This document shows positions 46,219 through 57,600 of a stretch of 64,000 bases of DNA, piece by piece (positions within the stretch are counted from its first letter, which is position 1; each line of letters begins with the position of its first letter). This stretch comes from Escallonia rubra. Taxonomy: Eukaryota; Streptophyta; Magnoliopsida; Escalloniales; Escalloniaceae. The notes beneath the pieces were generated by a model, which was given only the letters and a program-made list of their open reading frames with translations, searched no databases and was not told the origin of the DNA. Where the stretch lies: NCBI GenBank assembly GCA_033065855.1, contig JAVXUO010002279.1:62001-126000 (forward strand), in the 5' to 3' direction. The translations under genes and the position numbers were made by a program.

Positions 46219-46785
46219 TGTAACATCCCGGAATTTTCCTGAACGTTAGACAATCGATCGATGACACTAAGACAATTATAACCCCATAACCAAATGGATA
46301 GTCATCATCAGAGCAGCTAAATCTTTAATCAAACAGTACTCTCAGAAAGATTTCATAAATGATACATCAAACTAAGTCTACAATTATTTTTTTTATTTAA
46401 AATAATACTCATTACCCGCACAGGAGTTCTAATGATCAATACCAAAATCTAATTCCTTTGTTTTCGCTTGCTCGACTCTAATCCATATTCAGGTAACCTA
46501 CTGCTGGTTGTCACTTGCGGAAAGGAAGTCAAAGGGGAGTGAGCTTTTGAGAGCCCAGTAAGGTCGCACAAAAATTTAAAAATAAGAAAACGATACTGAC
46601 GATTTGACATTTAAACCAATAGAAAATTTTGAAAGCGGAGAAACAGAGCGGTTCAAACAATCTTTCTATATACAATCAAATGATAATTTTAAAAAGGGTT
46701 TTCAAAGAAAACCACAGCATTTCAATATAAACATAGGGATGAGTAGTAACTCAGTTCCCTTAAATCGATAACCATTTTTTTAAAA
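46219..46785 (-). mobile_element. LTR-like sequence Z, left part (related to X/Y)
   Basis: Starts TGTAACATCCCGGAATTTTCC and shares with X, in the same order, a GTGAGCTTTTGAGAGCCCAGTAAGGTCGCACA-type block (46540-46570 against 18882-18914). It is therefore an LTR of the same broad family, in the same orientation as X. The young Copia element interrupts it at 46785 and it resumes at 54767. Confidence 0.6.
46735..46785. repeat. 51-bp flanking duplication, left copy
   Basis: AGGGATGAGTAGTAACTCAG to CCATTTTTTTAAAA, repeated at 54768-54818 with about three differences in GTAGTAA / GTATAGA. It flanks the Copia element and is far longer than the usual 5-bp target duplication. Confidence 0.85.
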
Positions 46786-47980
46786 ATTATCAACCAACAA
46801 ACCTCAATCTCAATAACTCAAATAAACAAGCAACCAATCTCAACACAAATGTAAAGCGATAAAGTAAAGAGAGAAGGGTTTAGAGATACTTGACAAGGAG
46901 AATTAAATGGTTCGGCTTGATATACCCACAAGCCTACGTCCACCCCTTCAAGGAAGTCCCTTGAAAAGCCCTAGAATCCACTAGTATGATCTTCCTTACG
47001 GGTCAAGATCGAACCTCTTACAATCCCTTGATGCTATGCCCACATCAAGAACAAGCTTTGACAAACCCAAAGCTCCAAAGCTTGACAACCCCAAGCTTTG
47101 ATACAAGAACCTTTCAATGAAGAAATGTGTACAAGATTTCACTCTTAAGAAGTAGATGAGTACAAGTTGAAGTACTAGAACAAGAGAGATGAGTGTATGA
47201 TGACTTATGAAAGTGTATCTCTCTAATGTAAGCTCACAATAAATGCTCTCTTGAAAAGGATGAGAAATAAATGAAAACAAGAGAGATTTGAACAATTGCT
47301 TTTGATCTTTGAGAATATGAAAGATAAGAGAGCTTTGAATGCAATTGATGAATGAAAACTATGCCCAAGATGAGTATTTATAGAGGTGGGAATAAATATG
47401 ACCGTTTGGAGTTAGGTAGGGCATTAAATGCGCCAAACGGTAAATACAGTCGACTGCAATGGTGCATTGCAGTCGACTGTAACCCAAAAGTAGCCGTTGG
47501 AAATTCAAATTTCCATGCAGTCAACTGTAATAGGCTACTGGAAGTATTGTAGTCGATTGCATTCCAATGCAGTCGACTGTAATACCTCACTGCCCAACTT
47601 ACAGTCGACTACATTCCAATGCAGTCGATTGCATTCCTGAAAATGCAGTTTTCTTGTTTTTAAAGCATGAAAAACTTTTATGCATGCAAGGGAAACCTAT
47701 GGGCGAGTTCTAGGTATACAGTCATCGTAACGATCATCTCTCTACGTCTAGTTTACAAAGAAGGAAATAAAGCATAGTAAAGTTCAATCGATGAATTCCT
47801 TCTTTGATGCGTTCCGTTGACAGTCTTTGAACGATTTGCTCGTCTAATTGTCCATTTGCATGAGTATGAGATTATTCCTATTGCTTCATCAACTCAATGC
47901 ATGTTAGACAGCATAATCATCAATGTTAGTTATCATCAAAATCAAATATAATCCTAGGTTAAATAACCGTAGGGTTAACA
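46779..47980 (-). repeat. 3' LTR of the young Copia element, outer end truncated
   Basis: Matches 53577-54766. Its outer end lacks the stretch corresponding to 53527-53576 and joins the host sequence within TTTAAAA, a motif present on both sides. 47446-47640 holds the CAGTCGACTG array, with three intact and four altered copies. Confidence 0.9.
47446..47640. repeat. CAGTCGACTG palindrome array, 3' LTR copy
   Basis: Seven positions of the palindrome. Three are intact. The others read CAGTCAACTG, TAGTCGATTG, CAGTCGACTA and CAGTCGATTG, every change being a transition at a CG or CHG site. Confidence 0.8.
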
Positions 47981-47994
47981 ATCTCCTCCTTTTT
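47981..47994 (-). other. Polypurine tract of the Copia element
   Basis: AAAAAGGAGGAGAT on the minus strand directly before TGTTAACCC of the 3' LTR. It primes plus-strand DNA synthesis. Confidence 0.85.
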
Positions 47995-48560
47995 GATGAT
48001 GGTAAACATTGATTCAAATAATATGAGATATATATGATAATAAATCCAAAGAAGCATAATAATCTCAATTATAAACCATAAGGGGTTATGAGAAGAAACC
48101 ATGACGATAAGCTCCCCCTATCTTAAGCAATATAGGGCTCCCCCTAACTCAAGTAATATATGCTCATATCAAATCCACACAAATATGAATCAACAATATT
48201 TTCTCCCCCTTTTGCCATCATTGAAAAAGGTCAAGGGTGTGTGTGAAAGTGATCAACTTATGTATCCATGTATGGATAATCAATATTGCCAACAAGGGCA
48301 TTCAAAATCAAGAAGGCATAAGTACTTGAATAACCATCAAAAGGTGTACCAAACACATTTTACAAAGATAGCACAAATAGGAAGTGTAAAGGATTTAGAA
48401 ATATGAGTGTGTGCAAATCAAATGAGAGTGAATGAATATCAACAAAATCAATAATTTTGAAAAGAGAAACATCAACCAAAGCATGCTTTAAGCATATTAA
48501 ATAATGTTCAAGTATGAGAAATGCAACTTGCATGATTAGCACAAGAGATATAACATTTAG
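47995..48560 (-). other. Non-coding tail between RNase H and 3' LTR
   Basis: About 570 bp after the pol stop. No env-like frame, which some SIRE relatives have, is visible. AT-rich, with short open frames only. Confidence 0.5.
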
Positions 48561-51500
48561 TCACATAGGTGAAGACATGCCAAGTTCTCTTCTAAGAGCG
48601 GTAAACCTCTTCGAATCTAAAGGTTTAGTGAAGATATCCGCTATTTGGTGATTTGTGTCCACGAAATCGAGAACGATATCGCCTTTTTGCACATGATCAC
48701 GAATAAAATGGTGTTTGATTTCTATGTGTTTTGTGCGTGAATGTTGGATGGGATTTTTGATCAAGTCAATGGCACTAGTGTTATCACATAAGATAGGTAT
48801 GTGATCATACTTGAGTCCAAAATCCAAAAGGGTTTGTTTCATCCAAAGAATTTGTGCACAACAAGTACCAACCGCCATATATTCGGCTTCGGTGGTAGAG
48901 AGTGTAACCGAGTTTTGCTTTTTGGAACTCCAAGAAACAAGAGAGTGACCTAGGAATTGGCAACCTCCACTAGTACTTTTCCGCTCGGTTTTACAACCGG
49001 CATAGTCGGCGTCGGAGTAACCAATTAGGTAAAAAATGAAGTGTTTCTAAGAAACCATAACCCTAAATCGTGAGTGCCCTTAAGATATCTAAGGATTCTC
49101 TTGACGGCAATCAAATGAGATTCCTTAGGACAAGCTTGAAATCTAGCACATAAACAAACACTAAACATTATATCGGGTCTACTTGCGATAAGGTAAAGGA
49201 GTGATCCGATCATACCTCGATAGCGCTTAATATCAACATCCTTACCCTTTTCATCTTTATCAAGCTTTAATGAAGAGCTCATTGGAGTGTCAAAAGCATT
49301 TGATGCTTCCATGTCAAATCTCTTGAGTAGCTCTTTGGTGTATTTGGCTTGTTTCATAAAGATTCCATCCTTGCTTTGTTTGATTTGCAATCCAAGGAAG
49401 AAGGTGAGTTCTCCCATCATGCTCATTTCAAACTCCTTACTCATACAAGAAGCAAACTCTTCGCACAAGGATCCATTAGTAGCACCAAATATAATATCAT
49501 CAACATAAATTTGCACTAACAATAAGTCATTGCCCTTAGATTTTATAAAAAGAGTGGTGTCAAGTTTTCCTCTTGAAAAACCATTTTCTAAAAAAAACTA
49601 TTTAGCCTTTCATACCGAGCTCTAGGAGCTTGTTTTAAACCATAAAGAACTTTGCTAAGTCGAAAAACATGGTTTGGAAATTTTTCATGTTCAAAGTCGG
49701 GAGGTTGAGCCACATAGACCTCCTCCGAAATAAAATCATTTAGAAAGGCACTCTTGACATCCATTTGAAAGAGTTTAAAATCTCTATAGCAAGCAAAAGC
49801 TAAAAGCATTCTAATAGATTCAAGTCTAGCTACCGGTGCATAAGTTTCATCAAAATCAATTCATTCCTCTTGGTTATAACCTTGGGCCACTAATCTAGCC
49901 TTGTTTCTAACCACGATTCCGGATTCATCAAGTTTGTTTCTAAAAATCCATTTTGTGCCTATAATCCTAAAGTTTTGAGGTTTAGGCACAAGGGTCCAAA
50001 CTTGATTTCTTTCAAATTGAACTAGCTCTTCTTGCATAGCAAGCATCCAAGATTCATGATGTAGAGCTTCGGAAAATTTCTTTGGTTCAATTTGGGAAAG
50101 AAACGCTATATTAACATGTTGTTGAAGAGAGCGTCGAGTTCTTACCCCACTCGAAGGATTACCTAAGATTTGATCGCTTGGATGATCCTTTTTGTAAGTC
50201 CAATCTTTTGGTAATTCTTGAGAGTTGTCCAAGTTTGAAGCATCATTGATTGCTTCCTCATTTCCCCCTTGAGAACTTGATTGTTGCTCCCCTAGATCAA
50301 TTTCTTTGGGGTTGTCTTGTAGTGTTTCACTTATGTCCAAAGTTCTCAAGTCATTGTCCATGTCATCTACATTAACAATGTTAGTCCTCCGAAAAAAAGG
50401 ATTAGTCTCATCAAAAGTAACATTAATGGATTCTTCAACAACCAAAGTACTTTTATTATAAACTCTATATGCCATACTATTATTAGAGTAACCAAGAAAA
50501 ATACCCTCAAAGGTTTTGGAATCAAATTTGCTAAGGTGATCCTTGGTATTTAAAACAAAGCATTTGCAACCAAAGACTCTAAAAAAGCTCACCTTAGGTT
50601 TCTTATCATTAAAAAGCTCATAAGGGGTTTTTAACAAAATCTTTCGCAAGATAACTCTATTAAGAACAAAGCATGCACAATTGACCGCCTCCGCCCAAAA
50701 GTATTTAGGTAAACCATATTCGTTAAGCATTGTTCTTGCCGCTTCTTGCAAAGACCTATTCTTTCTTTCGGCAACACCATTTTGTTGAGGAGTTCTAGGA
50801 GCCGAAAAATTATGTGATATCCCAAAGTCATCACACAAGGCTCCTATTTTTGAATTTTCAAATTCTCTACCATGATCACTTCGAATGTTGGTAATCAAAT
50901 AACCTTTTTGATTTTGAACACGTTTTGCAAATGAAGTGAACACATTTAGAGATTCATCTTTGGTAGCCAAAAAGAAAGTCCAAGTATAGCGAGAATAGTC
51001 ATCAACAATAACAAAACAATATGATTTACCACCAAGACTAGTAGTAGGGATAGGTCCAAACAAATCCATATGAAGTAATTGCAAGGGTCTAGAAGTAGAT
51101 ACCATTTTCTTCGGTTTGTGAGAGACTTTCTTTTGCTTACCCATTTGACAAGCATCACATACTTTATCTTTCTCAAACTTGATCTTTGGGAGACCCCTCA
51201 CAAGTTCTTTGCTTGAAATATCCTTCAAATGCTCCATGTGCATGTGACCAAGTCTTCGATGCCAAAGCCAAGATGTTTCACTAATAGCACTAAGACACTT
51301 GACATCTTGGTTAGCTAAATCATTTAATTGAATGGAGTAAACATTGTTATCTCTACTACCGACCAAAATAGTTTCATTGTTCTTCAAGGATAGTATAGTG
51401 CATTGAGAAGTCTCAAAGATAACTTTAAAACCTTTATCACTAAATTGACTAATACTAAGCAAGTTATGCTTCAATCCTTCAACATATAACACATTCTCAA

Positions 51501-51687
51501 TTGAATGTGGTTCCTTACCAATAGTTCCTTTACCTTTGATTTTTCCTTGAGAATTGTCACCAAAGGTCACATTTCCTCCTTCTTTAAGATCAATCGATGT
51601 GAAAAGAGATATGTTGCCGGTCATATGTCTTGAGCATCCACTATCAAGAATCCACTTCTTGCTACTAGATTTTGCTTTGAGACATAC
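48561..51687 (-). pseudogene. Copia pol polyprotein (protease, integrase, RT, RNase H), broken
   Basis: Order and motifs are those of Copia pol. Protease WILDSGCSRHM lies near 51640. The GAG-pre-integrase HHC motif (WLWHRRLGHMHMEHL) is near 51240. The integrase catalytic core has MDLFGPI, RSDHGREFEN and PQQNGVAERKNRSL. Reverse transcriptase runs from about 50050, with KARLVAQGYNQEE, MDVKSAFLN and the catalytic YVDD at about 49510. RNase H ends the frame with STTEAEYMA and DNTSAIDL. It lies in the +1 frame relative to gag and begins after a TAG, 13 bp beyond the gag stop. Three lesions break it: TGA at 49863-49861, where a Gly codon is expected, a frameshift near 49590 in an A-run, and a frameshift near 49030-49040. 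The copy is therefore unable to encode its own enzymes, although the damage is light. Confidence 0.93.
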
Positions 51688-51700
51688 CTATAAACACAAA

Positions 51701-53467
51701 TCAAGTAGTGACTTTTGGTACCCAAATTTTCTTGGGTCCTTGGATGTTAGTCTTGCATTTGTATTCTTGACCTTTCACAATCCACATTTTCTTTCTACCT
51801 CTAACAAAAACAATTCTACAAGGACAATGATTAGTCGTATGCCCTTTCTTGTTGCACCAACCGCAATGTGTAAAAGGTGTGCAATAATTCTTTGGTCGTT
51901 TTGTATGAATATTCAACCTAGCTTGTTGTTGCAAAACTTTAGGAGGCATGGCCATGGGATCTAATCCAAGACCACCTTTGTTTAGGCCAATTCTTTGGCG
52001 TCCAAGCATGACATCCAAATTGTTTTGACCATCAACAAATTTTTCAAGACATTTTCTTAAATCACAAATCTCAACTTTTAAATCTTCATTTTGTTTTTCT
52101 AAAGCCAAAGTTTTGGAAGAGATTTGTTTTGAGCTAGGAGTGTTAACAAGTAATTCAACCAAATCGTTATTCACATGCTCTACATATAAATGGCTAGACA
52201 TGCATTCATTCTTGGCGTGCAACTTATCATTTTCCATTTTCAACTTCTCAATTTGCTTATTAGCTTCAAGAAATTTCTTAGACAAAATAATATTTTTCTT
52301 GAAAATTTTCTTGGATTCCTCATATAAGCTATCATAAGCATCTTCAAAACTTTCATTATCACTATCACTACCGGAAGAAGAGCTTACCTCATCATTTGCC
52401 ATGAAGCACACATTTGCTTGATCATTCTCTTCATCACTTGAATCAAAATCACTCCATGTTGAAGTATGTTCGGCATTCATTGCTCTTTCCTTTTCCTTGT
52501 TCTCTTTCTTAGAGAATTGTCTTCTTTTAGCTTTTTCCCATACATCTCTTCTTTCCTTCTTCTCCTTTTTGTAGATAGGACAATCCATCTTCATGTGTCC
52601 CGGCTTGTGGCATTTGTAGCAAAGCCTCTCTTCGTTGCTAGCATTTTGTTGCATTCTCCCATCATTTCTTCTAAATCTTAAGAACTTCTTGAAGTTCTTT
52701 GCAACCAATGCCATATCCTCTTCATCAAATTCTTCATCATCATCACTTGACTCAAGGTTTGAAGATGAAGCTTTAAGAGCAATTGATGTAGGCTTCTTCT
52801 TGACGTCCTCTTGATCAAAGGTCTTGAGTTGCATTTCGTACGTCATGAGTGAGCACATCAATTCATCAAGAGGAAAGATGTTGAGATTCTTTGATTCTTG
52901 GATGGCGGTGATCTTTGCATCCCAAGCTCTTGGTAAGGACCTAATCACTTTTCTTACTAGATCACCATTAGTGAATTCCTTACCCAATTGCTTCAAAGGG
53001 TTCACAATGTTAGTAAAACGAGTATTCATATCCGTAATAGATTCATTTGAAAGCATATGGAATAACTCATAATCTCTAAACAATAAGTTCATCTTGGAAT
53101 CTCTAAGAAGAGAAGTTCCTTCATGAGTGACTTGAAGAGTATCCCAAATACTCTTAGCGGAATTACACATAATGACTCTATTGAGTTCATTAGTGTCTAA
53201 AGCACACACAAGACAATTTTTCGCTCTAGCATTCATACAAATCATCTTCTTGTCATGATCACTATACTCCGATTTGGATTTAGGTTCTTCAACCTTGTCA
53301 ACCACTTTTATCGGAACGAATGGGCCATTCTTAACAATATCCCACATCTCATAGTCTTGAGATTCTAAGTAGATTTTCATCTTAACTTTCCACACACTAT
53401 AGTTGGTCCCATTAAACAATGGAGGCCTAGTGGTAGAACTACCCTCCATACCCCCAACATAAGCCAT
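51701..53467 (-). CDS. Copia gag (588 aa)
   Basis: Open frame of 588 residues. It forms the particle that packages element RNA. The N-terminal UBN2-type domain starts with RPPLFNGTNYSVWKVKMKIYL around residue 15 and includes SAKSIWDTLQVTHEG. An acidic stretch (SSDDDEEFDEED) precedes a CCHC zinc knuckle, CYKCHKPGHMKMDCP, near residue 285. A Glu/Lys-rich coiled-coil-like region follows, then a second, unusual knuckle-like motif near the end (CGWCNKKGHTTNHCPC). The two knuckles separated by a long coiled-coil-like region are as in SIRE/Maximus-type gag. The start Met lies 46 bp after the primer site and no better one is present. Pol follows in another frame. Expression would use the 5' LTR promoter at higher coordinates. 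Confidence 0.9.
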   Translation of the reverse strand: MAYVGGMEGSSTTRPPLFNGTNYSVWKVKMKIYLESQDYEMWDIVKNGPFVPIKVVDKVEEPKSKSEYSDHDKKMICMNARAKNCLVCALDTNELNRVIMCNSAKSIWDTLQVTHEGTSLLRDSKMNLLFRDYELFHMLSNESITDMNTRFTNIVNPLKQLGKEFTNGDLVRKVIRSLPRAWDAKITAIQESKNLNIFPLDELMCSLMTYEMQLKTFDQEDVKKKPTSIALKASSSNLESSDDDEEFDEEDMALVAKNFKKFLRFRRNDGRMQQNASNEERLCYKCHKPGHMKMDCPIYKKEKKERRDVWEKAKRRQFSKKENKEKERAMNAEHTSTWSDFDSSDEENDQANVCFMANDEVSSSSGSDSDNESFEDAYDSLYEESKKIFKKNIILSKKFLEANKQIEKLKMENDKLHAKNECMSSHLYVEHVNNDLVELLVNTPSSKQISSKTLALEKQNEDLKVEICDLRKCLEKFVDGQNNLDVMLGRQRIGLNKGGLGLDPMAMPPKVLQQQARLNIHTKRPKNYCTPFTHCGWCNKKGHTTNHCPCRIVFVRGRKKMWIVKGQEYKCKTNIQGPKKIWVPKVTT

Positions 53468-53512
53468 GATCGATTAACTCTCTTGGCGTTACCCAATATA
53501 ACAAGAGCCGAG

Positions 53513-53524
53513 GCTCTGATACCA
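53513..53524 (-). other. Primer binding site for initiator Met tRNA
   Basis: Minus strand TGGTATCAGAGC, complementary to the 3' end of plant initiator Met-tRNA, separated by two bases from the LTR end TTTCA. Confidence 0.92.
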
Positions 53525-53526
53525 CT

Positions 53527-54766
53527 TGAAACCAATAAAATAACCCTAGAGGGGGGGTGAATAGGGTTTTAAGACTACTTTAAAAATTAACAACCAACAA
53601 ACCTCAATCTCAATAACTCAAATAAACAAGCAACCAATCTCAACACAAATGTAAAACGATAAAGTAAAGAGAGAAGGGTTTAGAGATACTTGACAAGGAG
53701 AATTAAATGGTTCGGCTTGATATACCCACAAGCCTACGTCCACCCCTTCAAGGAAGTCCCTTGAAAGGCCCTAGAATCCACTAGTATGATCTTCCTTACG
53801 GGTCAAGATCGAACCTCTTACAATCCCTTGATGCTATGCCCACATCAAGAACAAGCTTTGACAAACCCAAAGCTCCAAAGCTTGACAACCCCAAGCTTTG
53901 ATACAAGAACCTTTCAATGAAGAAATGTGTACAAGATTTCACTCTTAAGAAGTAGATGAGTACAAGTTGAAGTATTAGAACAAGAGAGATGAGTGTATGA
54001 TGACTTATGAAAGTGTATATCTCTCTAATGTAAGCTCACAATAAATGCTCTCTTGAAAAGGATGAGAAATCAATGAAAACAAGAGAGATTTGAACAATTG
54101 CTTTGATCTTTGAGAATATGAAAGATAAGAGAGCTTTGAATGCAATTGATGAATGAAAACTATGCCCAAGATGAGTATTTATAGAGGTGGGAATAAATAT
54201 GACCGTTTGGAGTTAGGTAGGGCATTAAATGCGGCAAACGGTAAATACAGTCGACTGCAATGCACCATTGCAGTCGACTGTAACCCAAAAGTAGCCGTTG
54301 AAAATTCAAATTTCCAACTTGCAGTCGACTGCAATGCAATGCAGTCGACTGTAATAGGCTACTGGAAGTATTGCAGTCGACTGCATTCCAGTCGACTGCA
54401 TTCCAATGCAGTCGACTGCATTCCTGAAAATGCAGTTTCCTTGTTTTAAAGCATGAAAAAATTTTATGCATGCAAGGGAAACCTATGGGCAAGTTCTAGG
54501 TATACAGTCATCGTAACGATCATCTCTCTACGTCTAGTTTACAAAGAAGGAAATAAAGCATAGTAAAGTTCAATCGATGAATTCCTTCTTTGATGCGTTC
54601 CGTTGAGAGTCTTTGAACGATTTGCTCGTCTAATTGTCCATTTGCATGAGTATGAGATTGTTCCTATTGCTTCATCAACTCAATGCATGTTAGACAGCAT
54701 AATCATCAATGTTAGTTATCATCAAAATCAAATATAATCCTAGGTTAAATAACCGTAGGGTTAACA
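53527..54766 (-). repeat. 5' LTR of the young Copia element, complete
   Basis: 1240 bp, TG..CA ends. Near its inner end it has CACCCCCCCTCTAGGG, a landmark of this lineage. 54247-54422 holds seven intact CAGTCGACTG palindromes. Confidence 0.93.
54247..54422. repeat. CAGTCGACTG palindrome array, 5' LTR copy
   Basis: Seven copies of the 10-bp palindrome, several extended to GCAGTCGACTGC, spaced by TGCA/ATTCCA-type linkers. Confidence 0.85.
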
Positions 54767-54767
54767 A

Positions 54768-54818
54768 AGGGATGAGTATAGACTCAGTTCCCTTAAATCG
54801 ATAACCATTTTTTTAAAA
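54768..54818. repeat. 51-bp flanking duplication, right copy
   Basis: Second copy of 46735-46785, directly after the Copia element end. Confidence 0.85.
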
Positions 54819-56400
54819 CACTTAAAATGCAATAAACATAAATAGGAAACGTTGAACATGAGCAGTACAGAAGCAAAGCCACTCTGGTAGTGCTCGATAC
54901 GCTTACATATGCATATGTACATTGACTAGTCCATCTAGGTACTAGTTAAACCCATCCAACAGACCATCCTTATAACGCCAACAATACATACCATCCTTAT
55001 GGCTCCCAAGTTACTAACTCATGTCAACATTGAGAAGCAATAAATTAATTTGAAAATATTCAAGGAATTTAAACACAATTCAAAATGTTTTACAATGATT
55101 GAATTGACTAAACCGATGAGAATAACACATGAATTCCAAACGATCGCTAACTGGCTCAAATTTGGGTTTCATGGACAGTTTAAAAAAAACATTTTTATAC
55201 AATCATGGAAATCAACAATCAATGTATTCTGTAAAATTTTTATTTTAAACATTTGAAAACATAATAATTAAATGGGGTTCGGATAGAATTCCTTACTTCA
55301 GTCCAAGCTAAGCAATGTTACCAACCTCGATCAATATTTTCTGAATAAACCTAGATTGACAATTAATTTGTTAGAACATGATTTATGTAAAATACACTAT
55401 AAACCCTAATATCAACTACCTACTGCGTACCCACTCTCTCCGAAATCGCGCACTCAAAACGGTTCTCGCACACGGCCAACCTAACCGAAAATTCTATACA
55501 CTCATTAACGTTCTCTTCTTCTCCATAAGATTCTTAGATCTGGACATGCACGGAGGCCAGCTGCCTTGGATCGAGGACGGGCTCGCGGCGGCACAAGTGG
55601 GGATCGATGGGGCTAGCGGCGGCCCAAGATGTTGATTTGATTATTTAGCCGAATTGCACAAATTCAGATCTAGGGTTTCAAATCGCACATTGTGATTTGA
55701 AACCCTAGATCTGAAATTTTGCGATTAGAGTTCGAATTGTTGGTGGCTTAAGTTTTTTTTCCCCTAATGGTCTTGGTTTTCGATAGGCTAGGGTTTTGGT
55801 TGTTGAATCAGGCTGGTGGCAGTGGCACAATTGGCTAGGGTTTATGGCGGGGCAATCGGTGGAGTAATTGGATAGGGTTGATGGTGGGCTTGGCGGCGGC
55901 GCAAGTCGCTGGGTTTGATCGTGGGGCGAGCGGCGATGTAAGATGTGGGGGAGATGACGACGCAGAGTTTGCGGTGGGTGGAAAGGACTGGTGGTGGCGA
56001 CGAACTTAGCTCCAGTTGATAAAGGTGCTAGCGACGATGGCGGCATCGCTAGATGGTGGCCGAAATGGGCGGTGGTGGTGGTAGATAGGGCTGGGTGGGG
56101 GTGGCGGCTAGGGTTTTGGTTGGTGAGGTGGTGGCTAGGGTTAGGGTTTGATTGGAATGGAGAAGAAATTGGGACTTGGGTGGGAGTGGGAAAAAAAAAC
56201 AAGGTAATTTAGTCTTTTTAATACATTAAAATTCATCAAACGCATTTTTTAAGAAAGTGAATATCACGCTCCGTCAATTCGGACGATTTTTCTAACGGTT
56301 GCAACAGAATTAATACCACCGGAGGCCATTTGCAATTTTCGTAACTCCAGGGATTTTTTTGCAACTACCCCAAACCACAGGGGTATTTTATGCAATTATC
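54819..56400 (-). mobile_element. LTR-like sequence Z, right part
   Basis: Continues Z. GTACATTGACTAGTCCATCTAGGTACTAG and GGGTTCGGATAGAATTCCTTA match X at 19365 and 19856 in order. From about 55520 the sequence is GC-rich and has no clear counterpart in X, and I see no TTACA-type end. The right boundary is uncertain and may include another element. Frames here (for example 55705-56202 minus) are low-complexity and not convincing. Confidence 0.5.
55663..55715. repeat. 22-bp perfect inverted repeat with 9-base spacer
   Basis: TTCAGATCTAGGGTTTCAAATC (one arm, 55663-55684) is followed after nine bases by its exact reverse complement (55694-55715). It would form a strong hairpin in RNA or single-stranded DNA. 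Confidence 0.85.
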
Positions 56401-56404
56401 CCTT

Positions 56405-57600
56405 AAAAGTATGGCTAAGACTATATGCTTGAAAAGTTCAATAAATATCGGTTGGATATTTGTGGAATCATGGGGGTCACTGTATTGTTGGATCCTACGT
56501 AAGAAATGAAGCTGATTAAGTATTACTTTGGCCAGATTTATGGCCTGCCAATGTATCCACACTTTGTTCTAATCTTCTCTCTCAACAACTCTTTTCTCTT
56601 TTGCCAAACAAAACCTGCTTTCATGTTTGAGGTCATCTTTTTTTATATTTGGCGACAGTTATGAATTTGTACCAGTGACATCAAAGGCGCGCCTAGGCGC
56701 AAGGCGCACTCCCCTCGCCTAGGGCTAGGCACAGCCCTTTGAAAAGGCACGTGCCTAGGTGCCAAGGGTTCATTTTTTTTTATTTTTTAACTTATAACAT
56801 AATAAATCAATATCTAAACCACAAAAAAACTTAAAACCCCAAATCCCTAATTAATCGATTGTCATATTGTTGTTCATTTTGCTAGCGTCTCCAATTGTTA
56901 CTCTTTTTTAAGTAAATCTACTCTTTCACTTCACCTTATAGACAAAGAACATGAAATTAAGGAGGAATTTCTACCAAATTTGGAACCGAAGATTCCCTTT
57001 GGAGGAAAACATTGTTACTTTAGTCTTCACTAATGATGAGGATGGCGTTGTCATATTTACTTAGGATCAACTACTTCTCATTAGATTTGAAACTTTTTTC
57101 TAGTGTTCGAAATTTGTTAAATTGCCATATTGTGAAAATTTTACATGATTTTATTGATTTAATGCACTAATATCTATTTATTTTTATTTTGTGCCTCACT
57201 TTGAAAAGGCATGCGCCTGCGCCTTGGCTCCAGGAACTCTTTGCGCCCTTAGGTGCATCTGCGCCTTTAATAACTATGATATGCACCGACAAAAATGTCA
57301 TTAAAATGATAAAAGTGAAACTCAAACATCACTTCCAAAATTTAAGGTCCTTACTCTTCCCATTTTTATTTTTTTTAACCACAACAATAGTCGAGCCATA
57401 GGCCTCGATGCAGTAATGTTGAGCTCTTTAAATTCAATATTGAAAATTAACTCAAAAGGGCAAATCACGAGTTAAGTATGTTAAGACAGTAAGATTCATT
57501 GCTCTAATCACAAAAAAAAAAAAAAGAATATGCCATATAATTTCAGAATAAAATTTGAAAACAACAACTTTACAGAAACCTGCATTTGTGCACGCACCAT
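56405..57600. repeat. Segment shared with 16000-16440, carrying a MITE
   Basis: 56580-56680 and 57290-57580 are collinear with 16020-16440. The 600 bp between them is the GGCGC-ended element described separately. Confidence 0.7.
56683..57268. mobile_element. Non-autonomous DNA element with AAAGGCGC ends
   Basis: Inverted ends AAAGGCGC..CTAGGCGC and GCGC..GCGCCTTT, with GGC/GCC-rich subterminal sequence, enclose an AT-rich interior without a transposase. The related site at 16150-16165 (CTACAGTGACAAAAATT) has no insertion. The outer right end may extend to AATAACTATGA. The flanking duplication is too diverged to define, so superfamily assignment (hAT or Mutator type) is open. Confidence 0.6.

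Larger units (their letters stand above)
46779..54766 (-). mobile_element. Copia (SIRE/Maximus-like) retrotransposon, about 8 kb, young
   Basis: Minus-strand element. 5' LTR 54766-53527, Met-tRNA primer site 53524-53513, gag, pol in a second frame, polypurine tract 47994-47981, 3' LTR 47980-46779. LTR ends are TGTTAACCC and GGTTTCA. The LTRs are nearly identical over long stretches, so insertion is recent. The last about 55 bp of the 3' LTR is missing. Gag is open and pol has one stop and two frameshifts. Confidence 0.95.

Noticed and set aside
55705..56202. 165-codon Pro/Ser/His-rich minus-strand frame
   Set aside because: GC-rich low-complexity reading within LTR-like sequence, no recognised motif.
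46219..56400. Z as a complete solo LTR
   Set aside because: The left end and internal blocks match the X/Y family, but no TTACA-type right end or target duplication is visible, so completeness cannot be claimed.
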